64,000 bases of DNA from Bartonella apihabitans. GTDB lineage: Bacteria; Pseudomonadota; Alphaproteobacteria; Rhizobiales; Rhizobiaceae. Position 1 is the stretch's first letter. Every line of letters begins with the position of its first letter. Shown here piece after piece: positions 10,161-22,294 of the stretch. Made by a program: the position numbers and the translations under genes. The notes under the pieces were generated by a model that worked only from the letters and a program-made list of their open reading frames with translations, was not told the DNA's origin and did no database searches. The stretch covers positions 1,302,001 through 1,366,000 of the forward strand of contig NZ_CP132387.1 in assembly GCF_030758755.1 (NCBI RefSeq). The letters are read 5' to 3'.

Positions 10161-10693
10161 TTATTTCTTCTTGCCTTCTTTGCGCACGATACGCTCGTTC
10201 GCATATTTGACACCTTTACCTTTATAAGGTTCCGCCCGCGATATTCGCGAATTTCTGCGGCAACCTGCCCAACTTTTTGCTTGTCAATTCCCGAAACCAG
10301 AATTTCGGTCGGCTTCGGAACCGCAACAGTAATACCTTCAGGAACATGATAAACCACATCATGACTAAATCCCAAAGAAAGTTGAACATTCTTACCCTGC
10401 ATCGCTGCACGATAACCAACACCGTTGATCTCAAGCTTCTTTTCAAAGCCGCTCTTAACACCTTCAATGATATTCTCAATCATCGAACGGGACATTCCCC
10501 ATTTCGAGCGTGCTTCTTTGGTCTGATCGCGCGGCGTTACATGAACCACATTATCTTCCAATTTGAGATGGATTTCGTCATCAGCAACGAAACTCAATTC
10601 TCCCTTAGGTCCTTTGACCTTGATCGCTTGCCCATCAACTGAAGCAGTAATGCCAGCCGGGACATGAATTGGTTTTTTTCCAATACGTGACAT
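10161..10693 (-). CDS. rplF: 50S ribosomal protein L6, reading frame interrupted once
   Basis: L6 lies at the base of the L7/L12 stalk. The frame is normal from [15 protein letters not shown] through [13 protein letters not shown] and then shifts. The expected C-terminus ([23 protein letters not shown]) is present one base out of frame and ends at TAA 10161-10163. The span is 533 bases; one added base near 10232-10238 (for example GGGG instead of GGG) gives 177 residues, the normal length. Without it, the frame reads into rplR as a 208-residue hybrid. Being essential, the gene is probably intact in the cell and the indel a sequence error. Confidence 0.93.
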
Positions 10694-10728
10694 TGTATTA
10701 ACCTATCTTTCTAGCTTTTCCCGACATC

Positions 10729-11127
10729 TTAGAAGATGCGGCAAAGAAGCTCCCCACCAACATTCTGCTCACGAGCCTCATGATCGGCCATCACACCTTT
10801 CGGAGTTGAAAGGATAGAAATGCCAAGACCGTTCGCAACTTGTGGAATAGACTTCACAGAAACATAAACGCGTCTGCCGGGTTTCGAAACACGCGAAATT
10901 TCGCGAATAACCGGTGCACCATCAAAATATTTCAATTCGATTTCAAGTTCGGACTTACCATTTTCAAAATCGATCTGGCTATATCCGCGAATATAGCCTT
11001 CGGTCTGCAAAACATCGAGAACACGAGCGCGCAATCTTGATGCAGGCGTCGAAACCTTCGACTTCTTGCGTCCGAGTGCATTACGGATACGGGTAAGCAT
11101 ATCTCCAAGAGGATCTGACATAGACAT
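10729..11127 (-). CDS. rpsH: 30S ribosomal protein S8
   Basis: S8, 132 residues, binds 16S rRNA in the platform and in other bacteria represses its own operon. [17 protein letters not shown] and the C-terminal [20 protein letters not shown] are diagnostic. It sits between rpsN and rplF with short gaps, as in the standard spc operon. Confidence 0.98.
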   Translation of the reverse strand: MSMSDPLGDMLTRIRNALGRKKSKVSTPASRLRARVLDVLQTEGYIRGYSQIDFENGKSELEIELKYFDGAPVIREISRVSKPGRRVYVSVKSIPQVANGLGISILSTPKGVMADHEAREQNVGGELLCRIF

Positions 11128-11141
11128 TTACGAAACTCCTC

Positions 11142-11447
11142 TTACCAGCTTGATTTAACAACGCCGGGGATATGCCCGAACGAACCGAGATCACGCAATG
11201 CAATACGTGACATTTTCAATTTCCGATAATAACCGCGCGGACGCCCTGTAACTTCACAACGGTTACGGATGCGAACCTTTGCCGAGTTACGAGGCAACTC
11301 GGCAAGCTGAATGGATGCGCGAAAGCGCTCTTCCAAAGGCACTTTCTGATCCATGACAATTGCTTTCAGACGCGCACGACGCGCTGCAAACTGCTTAGCC
11401 ATCGCACGGCGATGCTTATTCTTCTCAACGGCACTTGTTTTGGCCAT
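11142..11447 (-). CDS. rpsN: 30S ribosomal protein S14, zinc-free long form
   Basis: S14, 101 residues, the long C-minus type without the four zinc cysteines. [20 protein letters not shown] and the ending PGVVKSSW are the family tail. It lies between rplE and rpsH. Confidence 0.98.
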   Translation of the reverse strand: MAKTSAVEKNKHRRAMAKQFAARRARLKAIVMDQKVPLEERFRASIQLAELPRNSAKVRIRNRCEVTGRPRGYYRKLKMSRIALRDLGSFGHIPGVVKSSW

Positions 11448-11471
11448 AACTTTACCTCGCTACGCTTGCCG

Positions 11472-12029
11472 TTACGCACGGAACGGAAAATTGAAACCGC
11501 GCAATAATTCACGCGCTTCATCATCCGTTTTCGCTGTCGTACAAACGATGATATCCATACCCCAGATTTGATCTACCTGATCGTAGTTGATTTCCGGGAA
11601 CACAATGTGTTCTTTGATACCCATGGCAAAATTGCCACGACCGTCAAAACTTTTCGGATTAAGACCACGAAAATCGCGAACGCGTGGCAAAGCAATTGTT
11701 ACCAGACGATCAAGAAATTCATACATACGGTCTCTACGCAATGTAACTTTAGCTCCGAGAGGCATTCCCTCACGAACCTTGAATGTCGCAACAGAATTAC
11801 GTGCATGTGTTACAATTGCTTTCTGCCCGGCAATAAGACTCAAATCTTCAGCAGCTCTGGCAGGTTTTTTGGAATCTGCAGTTGCTTCGCCAACACCCAT
11901 ATTGAGAACAACTTTCTCGACATAGGGAACCTGCATATTGTTTTCATAATGAAACTTGTCTTGCAGTGCTTTGCGAACAACATTGACATAGTGCGTCTTC
12001 AAACGCGGCTCTTGAATCTTATCAGCCAT
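11472..12029 (-). CDS. rplE: 50S ribosomal protein L5
   Basis: L5, 185 residues, binds 5S rRNA and contacts S13 across the subunits. Motifs: [34 protein letters not shown] and [11 protein letters not shown]. Its start overlaps the last bases of rplX by 8, so the two are probably translationally coupled. Confidence 0.98.
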   Translation of the reverse strand: MADKIQEPRLKTHYVNVVRKALQDKFHYENNMQVPYVEKVVLNMGVGEATADSKKPARAAEDLSLIAGQKAIVTHARNSVATFKVREGMPLGAKVTLRRDRMYEFLDRLVTIALPRVRDFRGLNPKSFDGRGNFAMGIKEHIVFPEINYDQVDQIWGMDIIVCTTAKTDDEARELLRGFNFPFRA

Positions 12030-12336
12030 TGATCAGATCTCCCGAACGCTTGGCAACGCGAACTTTCTTGCCATCCTTCTCGATGCGGAATCCTACACGG
12101 GTAGGTTTTCCGTCCTTCGGATCAGCGATCGCCAATTTGGAAATATGAAGAGGAGCTTCTTTCGAAATAATGCCTGCCTCCTGAGTTTGCGTCTGCCGCT
12201 GATGCCGCTTGACCATATTGATACCGCGTACAATGGCAGTGTTTTCCTCAGGATTGACCTTGATCACTTCCCCGTTGCGCCCTTTATCCTTACCTGAAAG
12301 GATGACGACTTTATCGCCTTTACAAATCTTGTTCAT
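12022..12336 (-). CDS. rplX: 50S ribosomal protein L24
   Basis: L24, 104 residues, an early assembly initiator with an N-terminal KOW domain ([20 protein letters not shown]). [20 protein letters not shown] is the family C-terminal motif. It lies 12 bases after rplN and overlaps rplE. Confidence 0.98.
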   Translation of the reverse strand: MNKICKGDKVVILSGKDKGRNGEVIKVNPEENTAIVRGINMVKRHQRQTQTQEAGIISKEAPLHISKLAIADPKDGKPTRVGFRIEKDGKKVRVAKRSGDLING

Positions 12337-12348
12337 CGCAACGGCTCC

Positions 12349-12717
12349 CTATAGTACTTCTGGCGCGAGCGAGATGATCTTCATATGATTCTTACCGCGA
12401 AGTTCACGGGGAACCGGTCCGAAGATACGAGTACCGATCGGCTCTTTCTTGTTATCAACCAAGACAGCAGCATTCTTATCAAAACGAATAACGCTACCAT
12501 CAGCGCGACGAATATCCTTGGCAGTACGAACCACCACGGCTTTCATCACATCACCTTTTTTTACGCGGCCACGCGGAATTGCTTCTTTGACCGAGACTAC
12601 AATAATGTCTCCGACAGAAGCGTATTTCCGCTTCGAGCCGCCCAGCACCTTGATGCACATGACACGACGGGCGCCGGAATTATCCGCGACGTCGAGGTTT
12701 GTTTGCATCTGAATCAT
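12349..12717 (-). CDS. rplN: 50S ribosomal protein L14
   Basis: L14, 122 residues, at the subunit interface. [17 protein letters not shown] and the end [16 protein letters not shown] are invariant family segments. A 144-base gap with a terminator-like hairpin separates it from rpsQ. Confidence 0.98.
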   Translation of the reverse strand: MIQMQTNLDVADNSGARRVMCIKVLGGSKRKYASVGDIIVVSVKEAIPRGRVKKGDVMKAVVVRTAKDIRRADGSVIRFDKNAAVLVDNKKEPIGTRIFGPVPRELRGKNHMKIISLAPEVL

Positions 12718-12804
12718 GACTGGCCGCCTTCTCTAAATGTTTACGTCCGGCAGTGCATTTGACACATTCGGACTTGCCTGTCAAATTATGATTAAGACTT
12801 TTTC

Positions 12805-12844
12805 AAACAAAATGTTGGGCACAATAATACCCAACCTTTTGTTT
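12805..12844 (-). terminator. Terminator-like hairpin between rpsQ and rplN
   Basis: An inverted repeat AAACAAAA-n-GTTGGG / CCCAAC-n-TTTTGTTT (about 14 pairs, one mismatch, 10-base loop) lies 18 bases after the rpsQ stop. On the minus strand the descending arm is T-rich, as in intrinsic terminators. It could attenuate transcription inside the cluster. Confidence 0.6.
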
Positions 12845-12861
12845 ATCAAAAATCCGATTTA

Positions 12862-13101
12862 TTAAGCAGCGCCGTTTTTAACAACGACCCAGCGCTTGTC
12901 TTTCGAAATTGGCTTCGATTCTTGAATAAAGACCTGATCACCAACTTTGAATTCGTTGTTTTCGTCATGCGCTTTGTACTTCTTCGACTGGCTGACAGTC
13001 TTCTGTAGCAGCGGATGCGAATAGCGCCGCTCTACTTTGACTACAACAGTCTTGTCGTTCTTATCGCTGACGACAACGCCTTGCAGAATGCGTTTAGGCA
13101 T
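12862..13101 (-). CDS. rpsQ: 30S ribosomal protein S17
   Basis: S17, 79 residues, a primary 16S rRNA-binding OB-fold protein. [20 protein letters not shown] and [18 protein letters not shown] identify it. It is the third gene of the conserved trio rplP-rpmC-rpsQ. Confidence 0.98.
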   Translation of the reverse strand: MPKRILQGVVVSDKNDKTVVVKVERRYSHPLLQKTVSQSKKYKAHDENNEFKVGDQVFIQESKPISKDKRWVVVKNGAA

Positions 13102-13113
13102 GTCTTAACTTCC

Positions 13114-13311
13114 TTAAGCCTTGCTTTCGGCCGCCTTCTGGCGGGCGATTGTTTTTATGCGTGCGATATCACGGCGAACCTGTTTAACGCGCGCTGTTTT
13201 TTCCAACTGGCCGGTTGCTTTCTGGAAACGCAGATTGAACTGCTCTTTCTTCAGCTTGGCCAACTCTTCATTCATCTGATCGAGCGTCTGCAGTACTTCT
13301 GAGGCTTTCAT
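13114..13311 (-). CDS. rpmC: 50S ribosomal protein L29
   Basis: L29, 65 residues, near the exit tunnel where trigger factor and SRP bind. The sequence is the expected helical hairpin ([20 protein letters not shown] and [15 protein letters not shown]). It is 12 bases from each neighbour. Confidence 0.97.
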   Translation of the reverse strand: MKASEVLQTLDQMNEELAKLKKEQFNLRFQKATGQLEKTARVKQVRRDIARIKTIARQKAAESKA

Positions 13312-13323
13312 CGCTTAGTCCCT

Positions 13324-13737
13324 TTATTCAGCTATACGCTGGACGAAACGTGTTTTAATTGGAAGCTTTGATGCGCCCAACCGTAACGCTTCACGTGCCA
13401 CATCTTCAGGTACGCCGTCAAGTTCAAACATGATACGTCCTGGTGCAACACGTGTTGCCCAATATTCTACAGCGCCTTTACCTTTACCCATACGAACTTC
13501 GGTAGGCTTCGATGAAACCGGAACATCCGGAAAAACGCGAATCCACACACGACCGGCACGTTTCATCTGACGCGTAATGGCACGACGAGCCGCTTCGATC
13601 TGACGTGCAGTAACACGTTCGGGCTCCATAGCCTTAAGGCCGTAGGCACCAAAATTAAGTTCCGTACCACCCTTCGAAACACCGTGAATACGGCCTTTGA
13701 ATTGCTTGCGGAACTTTGTGCGTTTTGGCTGCAACAT
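13324..13737 (-). CDS. rplP: 50S ribosomal protein L16
   Basis: L16, 137 residues, positions the aminoacyl-tRNA in the large subunit. [16 protein letters not shown] and [20 protein letters not shown] are diagnostic. Order rpsC-rplP-rpmC is standard. Confidence 0.98.
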   Translation of the reverse strand: MLQPKRTKFRKQFKGRIHGVSKGGTELNFGAYGLKAMEPERVTARQIEAARRAITRQMKRAGRVWIRVFPDVPVSSKPTEVRMGKGKGAVEYWATRVAPGRIMFELDGVPEDVAREALRLGASKLPIKTRFVQRIAE

Positions 13738-13775
13738 TGTTCTCTACTCCAAATCCTAATTTGCCCGTCTAAAAA

Positions 13776-14486
13776 TCAGGCGTTTTCACGACGGCGGTTC
13801 GTATTCGAACCTTGATTATCGCCTTCAATAGCACGACGTTCTGAAGCCATCGGGTCATGTTCAAGAATTTCGCCCTTGAATACCCAAACTTTCACGCCAC
13901 AAATACCATAGGCAGTATTGGCTTCCGCTGTGCCGTAATCAATATCCGCACGCAAGGTATGAAGCGGAACGCGGCCTTCGCGGTACCATTCCATACGGGC
14001 AATTTCAGCACCGCCAAGACGACCGGCGCAATTGATACGGATACCTTCAGCACCAAGACGCATAGCCGACTGAACAGCACGCTTCATAGCGCGACGGAAA
14101 GCCACGCGGCGTTCCAATTGTTGTGCAATTGACTGGGCAATCAACTCGGCGTCGATTTCCGGCTTACGGACTTCAACGATATTCAAAGCCGTGTCTGCAT
14201 GTGTCATTTCAGACAATTTGCGACGCAGTTTTTCAATGTCGGCACCCTTCTTACCAATGATCAGGCCGGGACGAGCCGAATGAATGGTAACGCGGCACTT
14301 TTTATGCGGACGCTCGATAACGACTTCCGAAATAGCTGCCTGCTTCAATTCGTTCATCACATATTTGCGGATTTTCAAATCCTCATGCAACAAACGACCA
14401 TATTCACCGGTATCGGCATACCAACGAGAATCCCATGTACGATTAATACCGAGACGAAGCCCGATTGGATTGATCTTCTGACCCAT
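13776..14486 (-). CDS. rpsC: 30S ribosomal protein S3
   Basis: S3, 236 residues, part of the mRNA entry helicase. [20 protein letters not shown] starts it; the KH domain has the GxxG loop in [17 protein letters not shown]. The C-terminal extension [16 protein letters not shown] is typical of alphaproteobacteria. Its ATG overlaps the rplV stop (TAATG). Confidence 0.98.
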   Translation of the reverse strand: MGQKINPIGLRLGINRTWDSRWYADTGEYGRLLHEDLKIRKYVMNELKQAAISEVVIERPHKKCRVTIHSARPGLIIGKKGADIEKLRRKLSEMTHADTALNIVEVRKPEIDAELIAQSIAQQLERRVAFRRAMKRAVQSAMRLGAEGIRINCAGRLGGAEIARMEWYREGRVPLHTLRADIDYGTAEANTAYGICGVKVWVFKGEILEHDPMASERRAIEGDNQGSNTNRRRENA

Positions 14487-14875
14487 TATGCGGCCTCCTC
14501 TTTATCGGACACTTCACGAACAACAATTGTAAGATGAGAGAACGGACGCAAAATTCTGCTGGCGCGGCCACGACCACGCACATGAAACCGCTTCATAACA
14601 ATCGACTTACCGACTGAAGCTTCCGCCACGATAAGCGAATCGACATCCAAATCGTGATTGTTTTCTGCATTGGCAATCGCAGATTCCAACGTCTTTTTCA
14701 CCGTATCGGCAATGCGTTTACGAGAAAAAGTCAAATCTGCAAGAGCTGTATTAACTTTCTTACCGCGAATCATTGCCGCTACAAGATTAAGCTTCTGCGG
14801 GCTGACACGAATTGTGCGAGCTACTGCCTTTGCTTCATTATCTTTAAGCTGGCGCGGAGCCTTAGCTTTGCCCAT
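14486..14875 (-). CDS. rplV: 50S ribosomal protein L22
   Basis: L22, 129 residues, whose beta-hairpin lines the exit tunnel and is a macrolide-resistance site. [20 protein letters not shown] and the hairpin [20 protein letters not shown] are clear. It overlaps rpsC by one base. Confidence 0.98.
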   Translation of the reverse strand: MGKAKAPRQLKDNEAKAVARTIRVSPQKLNLVAAMIRGKKVNTALADLTFSRKRIADTVKKTLESAIANAENNHDLDVDSLIVAEASVGKSIVMKRFHVRGRGRASRILRPFSHLTIVVREVSDKEEAA

Positions 14876-14877
14876 TA

Positions 14878-15156
14878 TTACTTCCTCTTCGCTTTCTTGT
14901 CCGCACCGTGACCATAATAGCTGCGGGTGGGAGCGAACTCACCGAACTTATGTCCAACCATTTCTTCCGAAACAGAAACAGGAACGTGCTTGTTTCCGTT
15001 ATAGACACCAAAGGTCAGGCCAACAAATTGCGGCAAAATCGTGGAGCGACGGCTCCACATTTTAATAACCTCGTTACGACCGCCGGCACGTACCTTCTCA
15101 GCTTTCTTGAGAAGATAGCCGTCAACAAACGGTCCTTTCCATACTGAACGAGCCAC
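14878..15156 (-). CDS. rpsS: 30S ribosomal protein S19
   Basis: S19, 92 residues, in the head of the small subunit. [20 protein letters not shown], the [13 protein letters not shown] segment and the end [18 protein letters not shown] are diagnostic. It starts 15 bases after rplB and ends 2 bases before rplV. Confidence 0.98.
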   Translation of the reverse strand: MARSVWKGPFVDGYLLKKAEKVRAGGRNEVIKMWSRRSTILPQFVGLTFGVYNGNKHVPVSVSEEMVGHKFGEFAPTRSYYGHGADKKAKRK

Positions 15157-15171
15157 TTCAGACTACCTCTC

Positions 15172-16005
15172 TTATTTCTTGCGTTGATGACGTGAGCGCA
15201 TGATGAATTTATCAGTCGCCTTGTTCGAACGTGTACGCTTGCCTTTTGTAGGCTTACCCCAAGGAGAAACCGGATGACGACCGCCTGATGTACGACCTTC
15301 ACCACCACCATGAGGGTGATCGACAGGGTTCATTGCAACACCACGAACATGTGGACGCTTGCCACGCCAACGGGCACGACCCGCTTTACCATCGTTTGTA
15401 TTGCCATGATCCGAATTCGAAACTGCACCAACAGTTGCATAGCAGCCACTGGAAACCAGACGTTGTTCACCCGAATTCAAACGAAGAATAGCCATTCCCT
15501 GATCACGACCAACAAGCTGGGCGTAAGTACCGGCTGAACGGGCAATCTGTCCGCCTTTACCAGGCTTCATCTCTACATTGTGGATGATCGTACCGACAGG
15601 CATATTACCAAGAGGCATCGAATTGCCGGGCTTGACGTCAACATTAACGCCAGCAACAACCGTATCACCGACACCCAAACGTTGTGGAGCCAAAATGTAG
15701 CTCAGATGACCATCTTCATAACGAATGAGCGCAATAAACGCTGTCCGGTTCGGATCATATTCCAAACGTTCGACTTTTGCAGGCATATCACGTTTCAAAC
15801 GCTTGAAGTCCACAAAGCGATAAGTTCTTTTATGACCGCCGCCCTGATAACGGGCAGTTACACGGCCGCGATTATTACGACCGCCTTTCGACGACAGCCC
15901 TTCGGTCAGCGCTTTTACTGGCTTGCCTTTGTAAAGACCTGAACGATCTACAATGACAAGCTGACGCTGCCCTGGCGTGGTCGGATTAAAGTGCTTGAGT
16001 GCCAT
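15172..16005 (-). CDS. rplB: 50S ribosomal protein L2
   Basis: L2, 277 residues, needed for subunit association and peptidyl transfer. [17 protein letters not shown] begins it; the conserved C-terminal [19 protein letters not shown] holds the critical histidine region. Position between rplW and rpsS is standard S10-operon order. Confidence 0.98.
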   Translation of the reverse strand: MALKHFNPTTPGQRQLVIVDRSGLYKGKPVKALTEGLSSKGGRNNRGRVTARYQGGGHKRTYRFVDFKRLKRDMPAKVERLEYDPNRTAFIALIRYEDGHLSYILAPQRLGVGDTVVAGVNVDVKPGNSMPLGNMPVGTIIHNVEMKPGKGGQIARSAGTYAQLVGRDQGMAILRLNSGEQRLVSSGCYATVGAVSNSDHGNTNDGKAGRARWRGKRPHVRGVAMNPVDHPHGGGEGRTSGGRHPVSPWGKPTKGKRTRSNKATDKFIMRSRHQRKK

Positions 16006-16025
16006 TATTCCTAACTCCGAGCCTC

Positions 16026-16319
16026 TTAAAGACCAGTCGAAACGTCGATTGACTGACCTTCAGCCAGCGTCACGATCGCTTTTTTGACATCACTCTGTCG
16101 ACCGACAACGCCTTTAAAACGTTTCACCTTACCCTTGCGGGTTGTTGTATTCACTGCTGTAACTTTGACACCAAATAAAGCTTCAACAGCCGCTTTGATT
16201 TCAGATTTTGTCGCCTTGGGGGTAACCTTGAAAACGACCTGATTGTTTTCCGATAGCATCGTCGATTTTTCCGTAATAACCGGACTTACGACGACATCAT
16301 AGTGGCGAAGATCTGTCAT
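16026..16319 (-). CDS. rplW: 50S ribosomal protein L23
   Basis: L23, 97 residues, at the exit tunnel, docking site for trigger factor and [23 protein letters not shown] and [19 protein letters not shown] match. Its ATG overlaps the rplD stop by 4 bases. Confidence 0.98.
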   Translation of the reverse strand: MTDLRHYDVVVSPVITEKSTMLSENNQVVFKVTPKATKSEIKAAVEALFGVKVTAVNTTTRKGKVKRFKGVVGRQSDVKKAIVTLAEGQSIDVSTGL

Positions 16320-16936
16320 TTGAACCGCTCCTCAAGGGCTTCGACGGCTGCTTTGGACAAAACAAGTTTGCCACGACGCAGAATGTCATAAACATTAATC
16401 CCCTGAACCGGCAAAACATCTACATTTGGAATGTTCGATGCGGCACGGGAAAACTTCAAATCAATTTCCTTACCACCGATAAGCAGTGCATCAGAAAAAC
16501 CGAGTTTTGCGAAATCCTTGGCTAAAACTTTCGTTTTTGCTTCTTTGACATTCAACTCGTCCACAATGATCAGATCATTGGCTTTAACTTTTGCTGACAA
16601 TGCATGACGCAAACCCAAAGCACGAACCTTTTTCGGTAGTTCATGTGCATGGCTGCGGACAACAGGCCCGTGAGCCTTACCACCACCACGGAATTGCGGA
16701 ACGCGAGCAGATGAATGACGAGCGCGGCCTGTCCCCTTCTGCTTGTACATTTTTGCGCCCGAACGCGATACATCAGCGCGTGTCTGGCTTTGATGTGTAC
16801 CTTGCTGACGACGGGCGAGCTGCCAACGGACAACACGTTGTAGAATATCTTCACGAGGATCTAAACCGAAGACATCTTCCGATACCTTCAATTTGCCAGC
16901 ATCCTTGCCGTCAAGAGTAGTTACGATGAGATCCAT
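16316..16936 (-). CDS. rplD: 50S ribosomal protein L4
   Basis: L4, 206 residues, lines the tunnel; in enterobacteria it also represses the S10 operon, which I cannot infer here. [20 protein letters not shown], the tunnel loop, is intact. It lies between rplC and rplW with a 4-base overlap downstream. Confidence 0.97.
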   Translation of the reverse strand: MDLIVTTLDGKDAGKLKVSEDVFGLDPREDILQRVVRWQLARRQQGTHQSQTRADVSRSGAKMYKQKGTGRARHSSARVPQFRGGGKAHGPVVRSHAHELPKKVRALGLRHALSAKVKANDLIIVDELNVKEAKTKVLAKDFAKLGFSDALLIGGKEIDLKFSRAASNIPNVDVLPVQGINVYDILRRGKLVLSKAAVEALEERFK

Positions 16937-16938
16937 TA

Positions 16939-17676
16939 TCAGGCTCCCTCAGCGACTGTAGCTTCCGCCTTAGGGGCAGCAGCATCTGTTTTTGCATTCT
17001 TTGACTGACGCAAAGCGGCTGGCTTCGGTGCATTCTCCGGAACGCTCTTCTTGACAGCATCCCTTACCAAAATCCAGGCACCTTTCGAACCGGGAACAGC
17101 ACCGCGAACCAAAATCAACCCGCGATCAGCGTCGGTTGAAACAACTTCGATATTCAAAGTCGTAATTCTCGTCTGCCCCATATGGCCAGCCATTTTCTTA
17201 CCCTTAAACACCTTACCCGGATCCTGACGTTGACCCGTCGAACCATGGGCACGGTGTGTAATGGAGTTACCGTGCGAAGCACGATGTCCGCCAAAATTAT
17301 GACGTTTCATAACGCCGGCGAAACCTTTACCGATTGATGTACCGGTGACATCAACCAATTGACCGGGAACAAAATGTTCCGCAGTAATCTCGGCCCCAAC
17401 TTCCAAAAGATTGTCGGGACTTACACGAAATTCCGCAATTTTTGCCTTCGGTTCTACCGAAGCCTTTGCAAAATGACCACGCAATGCCTGAGAGGTATTT
17501 TTTACCTTTGCAAGCCCTACGCCTAACTGAACAGCTGTGTAGCCATTCTTCTCAACTGTACGCTGAGCAACAACCTGACAATTCTCCAAACGCAGAACCG
17601 TAACAGGTACATGTTCTCCGGCATCATTATAGACGCGGGTCATGCCCAGCTTTTGTGCTATTACACCTGAACGCAT
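16939..17676 (-). CDS. rplC: 50S ribosomal protein L3
   Basis: L3, 245 residues from [20 protein letters not shown] at 17676; the open frame extends 8 residues further but family members start here. The loop [21 protein letters not shown] reaching the peptidyl-transferase centre is present. The Ala/Lys-rich C-terminal tail (about 30 residues) is usual in rhizobia. Confidence 0.97.
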   Translation of the reverse strand: MRSGVIAQKLGMTRVYNDAGEHVPVTVLRLENCQVVAQRTVEKNGYTAVQLGVGLAKVKNTSQALRGHFAKASVEPKAKIAEFRVSPDNLLEVGAEITAEHFVPGQLVDVTGTSIGKGFAGVMKRHNFGGHRASHGNSITHRAHGSTGQRQDPGKVFKGKKMAGHMGQTRITTLNIEVVSTDADRGLILVRGAVPGSKGAWILVRDAVKKSVPENAPKPAALRQSKNAKTDAAAPKAEATVAEGA

Positions 17677-17703
17677 CGGGTTCGTTCCTTCCGTCCCCAA
17701 GCC

Positions 17704-18012
17704 TTAAAGCTTGATCTCGACATCAACACCAGCAGAAAGGTCGAGCTTCATAAGCGCGTCCACAGTCTGCGGCGTCGGATCAACAATATCAAGAAGACGC
17801 TTATGTGTACGCATCTCAAACTGCTCACGGCTCTTCTTGTCGATGTGCGGCCCACGATTAACCGTGAACTTCTCGATTCGCGTAGGAAGCGGAATCGGTC
17901 CACGGATATTGGCGCCAGTACGCTTGGCGGTCGACACAATCTCACGTGTCGATGCGTCAAGAATCCGGTGATCAAACGCTTTTAAGCGAATGCGGATGTT
18001 CTGACCGTTCAT
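17704..18012 (-). CDS. rpsJ: 30S ribosomal protein S10
   Basis: S10, 102 residues from [20 protein letters not shown]; residues further up in the same frame are not part of the family. S10 also acts in Nus-dependent antitermination. It follows tuf by 66 bases and opens the classical S10 gene order. Confidence 0.97.
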   Translation of the reverse strand: MNGQNIRIRLKAFDHRILDASTREIVSTAKRTGANIRGPIPLPTRIEKFTVNRGPHIDKKSREQFEMRTHKRLLDIVDPTPQTVDALMKLDLSAGVDVEIKL

Positions 18013-18078
18013 ACTTTTCTTATCCCTGTCAATTGGAACGTCTTTTTTCAAAGACGCTCCTTAACAATTAAAATTCAA

Positions 18079-19254
18079 CTATTCAATGATTTTAGAAACG
18101 ATACCGGCACCAACAGTGTGGCCACCTTCACGGATAGCGAAGCGGAGCTTCTCTTCCATAGCAACCGGAACAATCAGTGTGACATCCATCGTAACATTAT
18201 CACCCGGCATAACCATTTCTGTACCTTCCGGCAGTGTTACAATACCGGTAACGTCTGTTGTACGGAAATAGAACTGCGGACGATAATTGGTGAAAAATGG
18301 TGTGTGACGACCACCTTCATCCTTTGTCAAAATATAAGCTTCTGCCTTGAACTTGGTGTGCGGTGTAACTGTACCGGGCTTCGCCAATACCTGTCCACGT
18401 TCAACGCCTTCACGTTCAATACCACGAAGAAGTGCACCAATGTTGTCGCCTGCTTCACCTTCATCAAGAAGCTTACGGAACATTTCAACGCCGGTTACCG
18501 TCGTCTTTGTTGTCGGACGAATACCAACGATTTCAACTTCATCACCAACCTTGACAATACCACGCTCGACACGGCCGGTAACAACTGTACCACGACCGGA
18601 AATCGAGAACACGTCTTCAATCGGCATCAAGAAAGGCTGATCAATCGGACGCTTCGGAGTTGGAATATATTCATCAACTTCGTGCATCAAAAGACGAACA
18701 GCATCTTCACCGATTTCCTTATTGGTGCCTTCAAGAGCAGCCAATGCAGAACCCTTGACAATCGGAATCTCGTCGCCAGGAAAATCATATTTCGAAAGAA
18801 GTTCACGAACTTCAAGCTCGACAAGCTCTAGAAGTTCTTCATCATCTACCTGATCAACCTTGTTCAAGAAAACAACAATTGCAGGAACGCCAACCTGACG
18901 AGCAAGAAGAATGTGTTCACGTGTCTGGGGCATCGGGCCATCAGCAGCGGAAACAACAAGAATTGCACCGTCCATCTGGGCAGCACCAGTGATCATGTTC
19001 TTGACATAGTCAGCGTGTCCCGGGCAATCAACGTGGGCGTAGTGACGCTTCTCTGTCTCGTATTCTACGTGTGCTGTAGAAATCGTGATACCACGAGCAC
19101 GTTCTTCCGGCGCAGCATCAATCTGGTCATACGCCTTGAACTCACCAAAATATTTTGTAATCGCTGCCGTCAGCGTTGTCTTACCATGGTCAACGTGACC
19201 AATCGTGCCGATATTTACATGCGGCTTCGTACGTTCATATTTGGACTTTGCCAT
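18079..19254 (-). CDS. tuf: Elongation factor Tu
   Basis: EF-Tu delivers aminoacyl-tRNA to the ribosome. It has 391 residues from [10 protein letters not shown]. GTPase motifs GHVDHGKT (19-26), DCPGH and NKVD are visible, and the length is normal. It lies between fusA and rpsJ. Rhizobiales often carry a second tuf copy elsewhere, which this window cannot show. Confidence 0.98.
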   Translation of the reverse strand: MAKSKYERTKPHVNIGTIGHVDHGKTTLTAAITKYFGEFKAYDQIDAAPEERARGITISTAHVEYETEKRHYAHVDCPGHADYVKNMITGAAQMDGAILVVSAADGPMPQTREHILLARQVGVPAIVVFLNKVDQVDDEELLELVELEVRELLSKYDFPGDEIPIVKGSALAALEGTNKEIGEDAVRLLMHEVDEYIPTPKRPIDQPFLMPIEDVFSISGRGTVVTGRVERGIVKVGDEVEIVGIRPTTKTTVTGVEMFRKLLDEGEAGDNIGALLRGIEREGVERGQVLAKPGTVTPHTKFKAEAYILTKDEGGRHTPFFTNYRPQFYFRTTDVTGIVTLPEGTEMVMPGDNVTMDVTLIVPVAMEEKLRFAIREGGHTVGAGIVSKIIE

Positions 19255-19318
19255 CTGAGCTCTCTCCATTTTCTGCCCTATTCAGGGCTGAGTTGAAAGT
19301 TAATACGTAACCGCCTGA

Positions 19319-21403
19319 TTACGCGAATTTTTTCTGAATTTCTTGAGCCACTGCCGTAGGCACTGGTTCATAATGATCAAATTGCATTGTGTATTGGGCA
19401 CGCCCCTGGCTCATTGAACGCAAGCTATTGACATAACCAAACATGTTTGCGAGAGGAACCATAGCATCAACCACGGTTGCAATACCTCTTGGTTCTGTAC
19501 CGGAGATCTGCCCACGACGGGAATTCAAATCACCAATAACATCACCAACATAATCTTCCGGTGTGACAACCTCGACCTTCATAATCGGTTCGAGAAGCTG
19601 AGCTCCGGCTTTCTGGGCACCTTCACGAAAAGCTGCACGACCGGCAATTTCGAAAGCAAGAACCGAAGAGTCAACATCATGGTAGGCACCATCAAGCAAA
19701 GTGGCTTTAACACCTTGCATCGGGAAACCGGCAAGAGGACCTGATCCCATAACACTTTCGAGCCCTTTTTGAACGCCCGGAATGTATTCCTTAGGAACAG
19801 CACCGCCAACAATCTTTGATTCAAAGAGCAAACCTTCGCCGTCATAAGGTTCAAAAAGAATCTTGACGCGAGCGAACTGACCCGAACCACCAGATTGCTT
19901 CTTATGGGTATAGTCAACTTCAGCGGGCTTCGTAATCGTTTCGCGATAAGCAACCTGCGGCTGACCAACATTGGCTTCAACCTTGAATTCGCGACGCATA
20001 CGGTCAACGATAATATCAAGATGAAGTTCGCCCATACCGGCAATAATTGTCTGTCCTGATTCTTCATCCGACTTAACGCGGAATGACGGATCCTCGGCAG
20101 CCAAACGGTTGAGCGCAATACCCATCTTTTCCTGATCGGCCTTTGTCTTAGGCTCGATTGCAATTTCAATAACCGGCTCAGGAAATTCCATACGTTCAAG
20201 AATAACCGGATGAAGCGGATCACAAAGTGTATCGCCTGTTGTTGTTTCTTTCAAACCGGCCAACGCAACAATATCACCGGCAAAAGCCTCTTCGATATCG
20301 GTACGGGCGTTCGAATGCATCAACAACATACGGCCAATACGTTCTTTCTTACCTTTCACTGTATTCTCAAGTGAAACACCTTTATGCAATTCGCCAGAAT
20401 AAATGCGGCAGAATGTCAACGAACCAACGAACGGATCGTTCATAATCTTGAATGCAAGCATTGAAAGAGGAGCAGCGTCGGAAGATTCACGCGTTGTCTC
20501 TTCGCCTGTCTTAACGTCGATACCCTGAATAGCAGGAACATCAACCGGAGATGGAAGATAGGAAACAACAGCATCCAACAAAGGTTGAACACCCTTATTT
20601 TTAAAGGCGGAACCGCAAAGAACCGGATGGAAAAGCACTTCACAAGTACCTTTACGGATAAGTGCGATCAGCTCTTCATTGGTCGGCATTTTACCTTCGA
20701 GATAAGCTTCTGTCGCTGCTTCATCAACTTCAACAGCAGACTCGACCAGTTTCTCACGATATTCTTCAGCTTTTTCCTTCATATTAGCAGGAATTTCGCT
20801 GGTAATTGTATGACCACCAATCGAACCATCCCATGTAAGGGCTTTCATATCGATAAGATCAATAACGCCTTCGAAATCATTCTCCGCACCAATCGGCAAC
20901 TGAAGAACAAGAGCCTTTGCACCAAGACGCGAACCGACCATTTCAACGCTCCGATAAAAATCGGCGCCGATCTTGTCCATCTTGTTAACAAAAACCATCC
21001 TCGGTACATGATATTTTTCAGCCTGACGCCAGACAGTTTCTGTCTGTGGCTCAACACCGGCATTTGCATCCAGAAGTGCAATAGCACCATCAAGAACACG
21101 CAAAGAACGTTCGACTTCAATCGTAAAATCGACGTGTCCAGGGGTGTCAATAATATTGAACCGGCATTTTTCGCCGTTACGACCTTTCCAGAAAGTGGTT
21201 GTTGCAGCGGAAGTAATAGTAATACCGCGTTCCTGCTCCTGCTCCATCCAATCCATCGTGGAAGCGCCATCATGCGTTTCACCGATTTTATGATTCTTAC
21301 CGGTATAGTAAAGAATACGCTCGGTCATTGTGGTCTTACCGGCATCAATATGCGCCATAATACCAAAATTGCGATAATCTTCGATTTTATACTCGCGAGC
21401 CAT
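19319..21403 (-). CDS. fusA: Elongation factor G
   Basis: EF-G, 694 residues, drives translocation and ribosome recycling. AHIDAGKTT (17-25), the switch [10 protein letters not shown] and NKMDK are present. All five domains are covered, including the C-terminal domains with [14 protein letters not shown]. It is single and intact, between rpsG and tuf. Confidence 0.98.
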   Translation of the reverse strand: MAREYKIEDYRNFGIMAHIDAGKTTMTERILYYTGKNHKIGETHDGASTMDWMEQEQERGITITSAATTTFWKGRNGEKCRFNIIDTPGHVDFTIEVERSLRVLDGAIALLDANAGVEPQTETVWRQAEKYHVPRMVFVNKMDKIGADFYRSVEMVGSRLGAKALVLQLPIGAENDFEGVIDLIDMKALTWDGSIGGHTITSEIPANMKEKAEEYREKLVESAVEVDEAATEAYLEGKMPTNEELIALIRKGTCEVLFHPVLCGSAFKNKGVQPLLDAVVSYLPSPVDVPAIQGIDVKTGEETTRESSDAAPLSMLAFKIMNDPFVGSLTFCRIYSGELHKGVSLENTVKGKKERIGRMLLMHSNARTDIEEAFAGDIVALAGLKETTTGDTLCDPLHPVILERMEFPEPVIEIAIEPKTKADQEKMGIALNRLAAEDPSFRVKSDEESGQTIIAGMGELHLDIIVDRMRREFKVEANVGQPQVAYRETITKPAEVDYTHKKQSGGSGQFARVKILFEPYDGEGLLFESKIVGGAVPKEYIPGVQKGLESVMGSGPLAGFPMQGVKATLLDGAYHDVDSSVLAFEIAGRAAFREGAQKAGAQLLEPIMKVEVVTPEDYVGDVIGDLNSRRGQISGTEPRGIATVVDAMVPLANMFGYVNSLRSMSQGRAQYTMQFDHYEPVPTAVAQEIQKKFA

Positions 21404-21433
21404 ATTTTTTGCTTTCGATTAAAAAGAGTTCTC

Positions 21434-21916
<483 letters not shown>

Positions 21917-21922
21917 TCAAAC

Positions 21923-22294
21923 TTATTTAGGACGCTTGGCACCGTATTTGGAACGGCGCTGCTTACAATTCTTAACACCTTGTGTATCAAGCACACCACG
22001 AATGATGTGATAACGAACACCAGGCAAATCCTTAACACGTCCGCCACGAATCATGACAACGGAGTGCTCCTGAAGGTTATGACCTTCACCAGGAATATAA
22101 CCAATAACTTCAAAACCATTGGTCAAACGAACCTTGGCAACCTTACGGAGAGCCGAATTAGGTTTCTTCGGTGTCGTTGTATAAACGCGCGTGCACACAC
22201 CACGCTTTTGCGGGTTTGCCTGCAGAGCAGGAACCTTATTACGCTTGACCGGCGCTGTACGCGGCTTGCGGATCAACTGGTTTACGGTAGGCAT
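21923..22294 (-). CDS. rpsL: 30S ribosomal protein S12
   Basis: S12, 123 residues, in the decoding centre and the streptomycin-resistance locus. [20 protein letters not shown] and [20 protein letters not shown] are intact, with Lys at the two classical streptomycin positions (KPNSA and GRVKDLPG segments), which predicts sensitivity by sequence alone. It is the first gene of the super-cluster. Confidence 0.98.
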   Translation of the reverse strand: MPTVNQLIRKPRTAPVKRNKVPALQANPQKRGVCTRVYTTTPKKPNSALRKVAKVRLTNGFEVIGYIPGEGHNLQEHSVVMIRGGRVKDLPGVRYHIIRGVLDTQGVKNCKQRRSKYGAKRPK

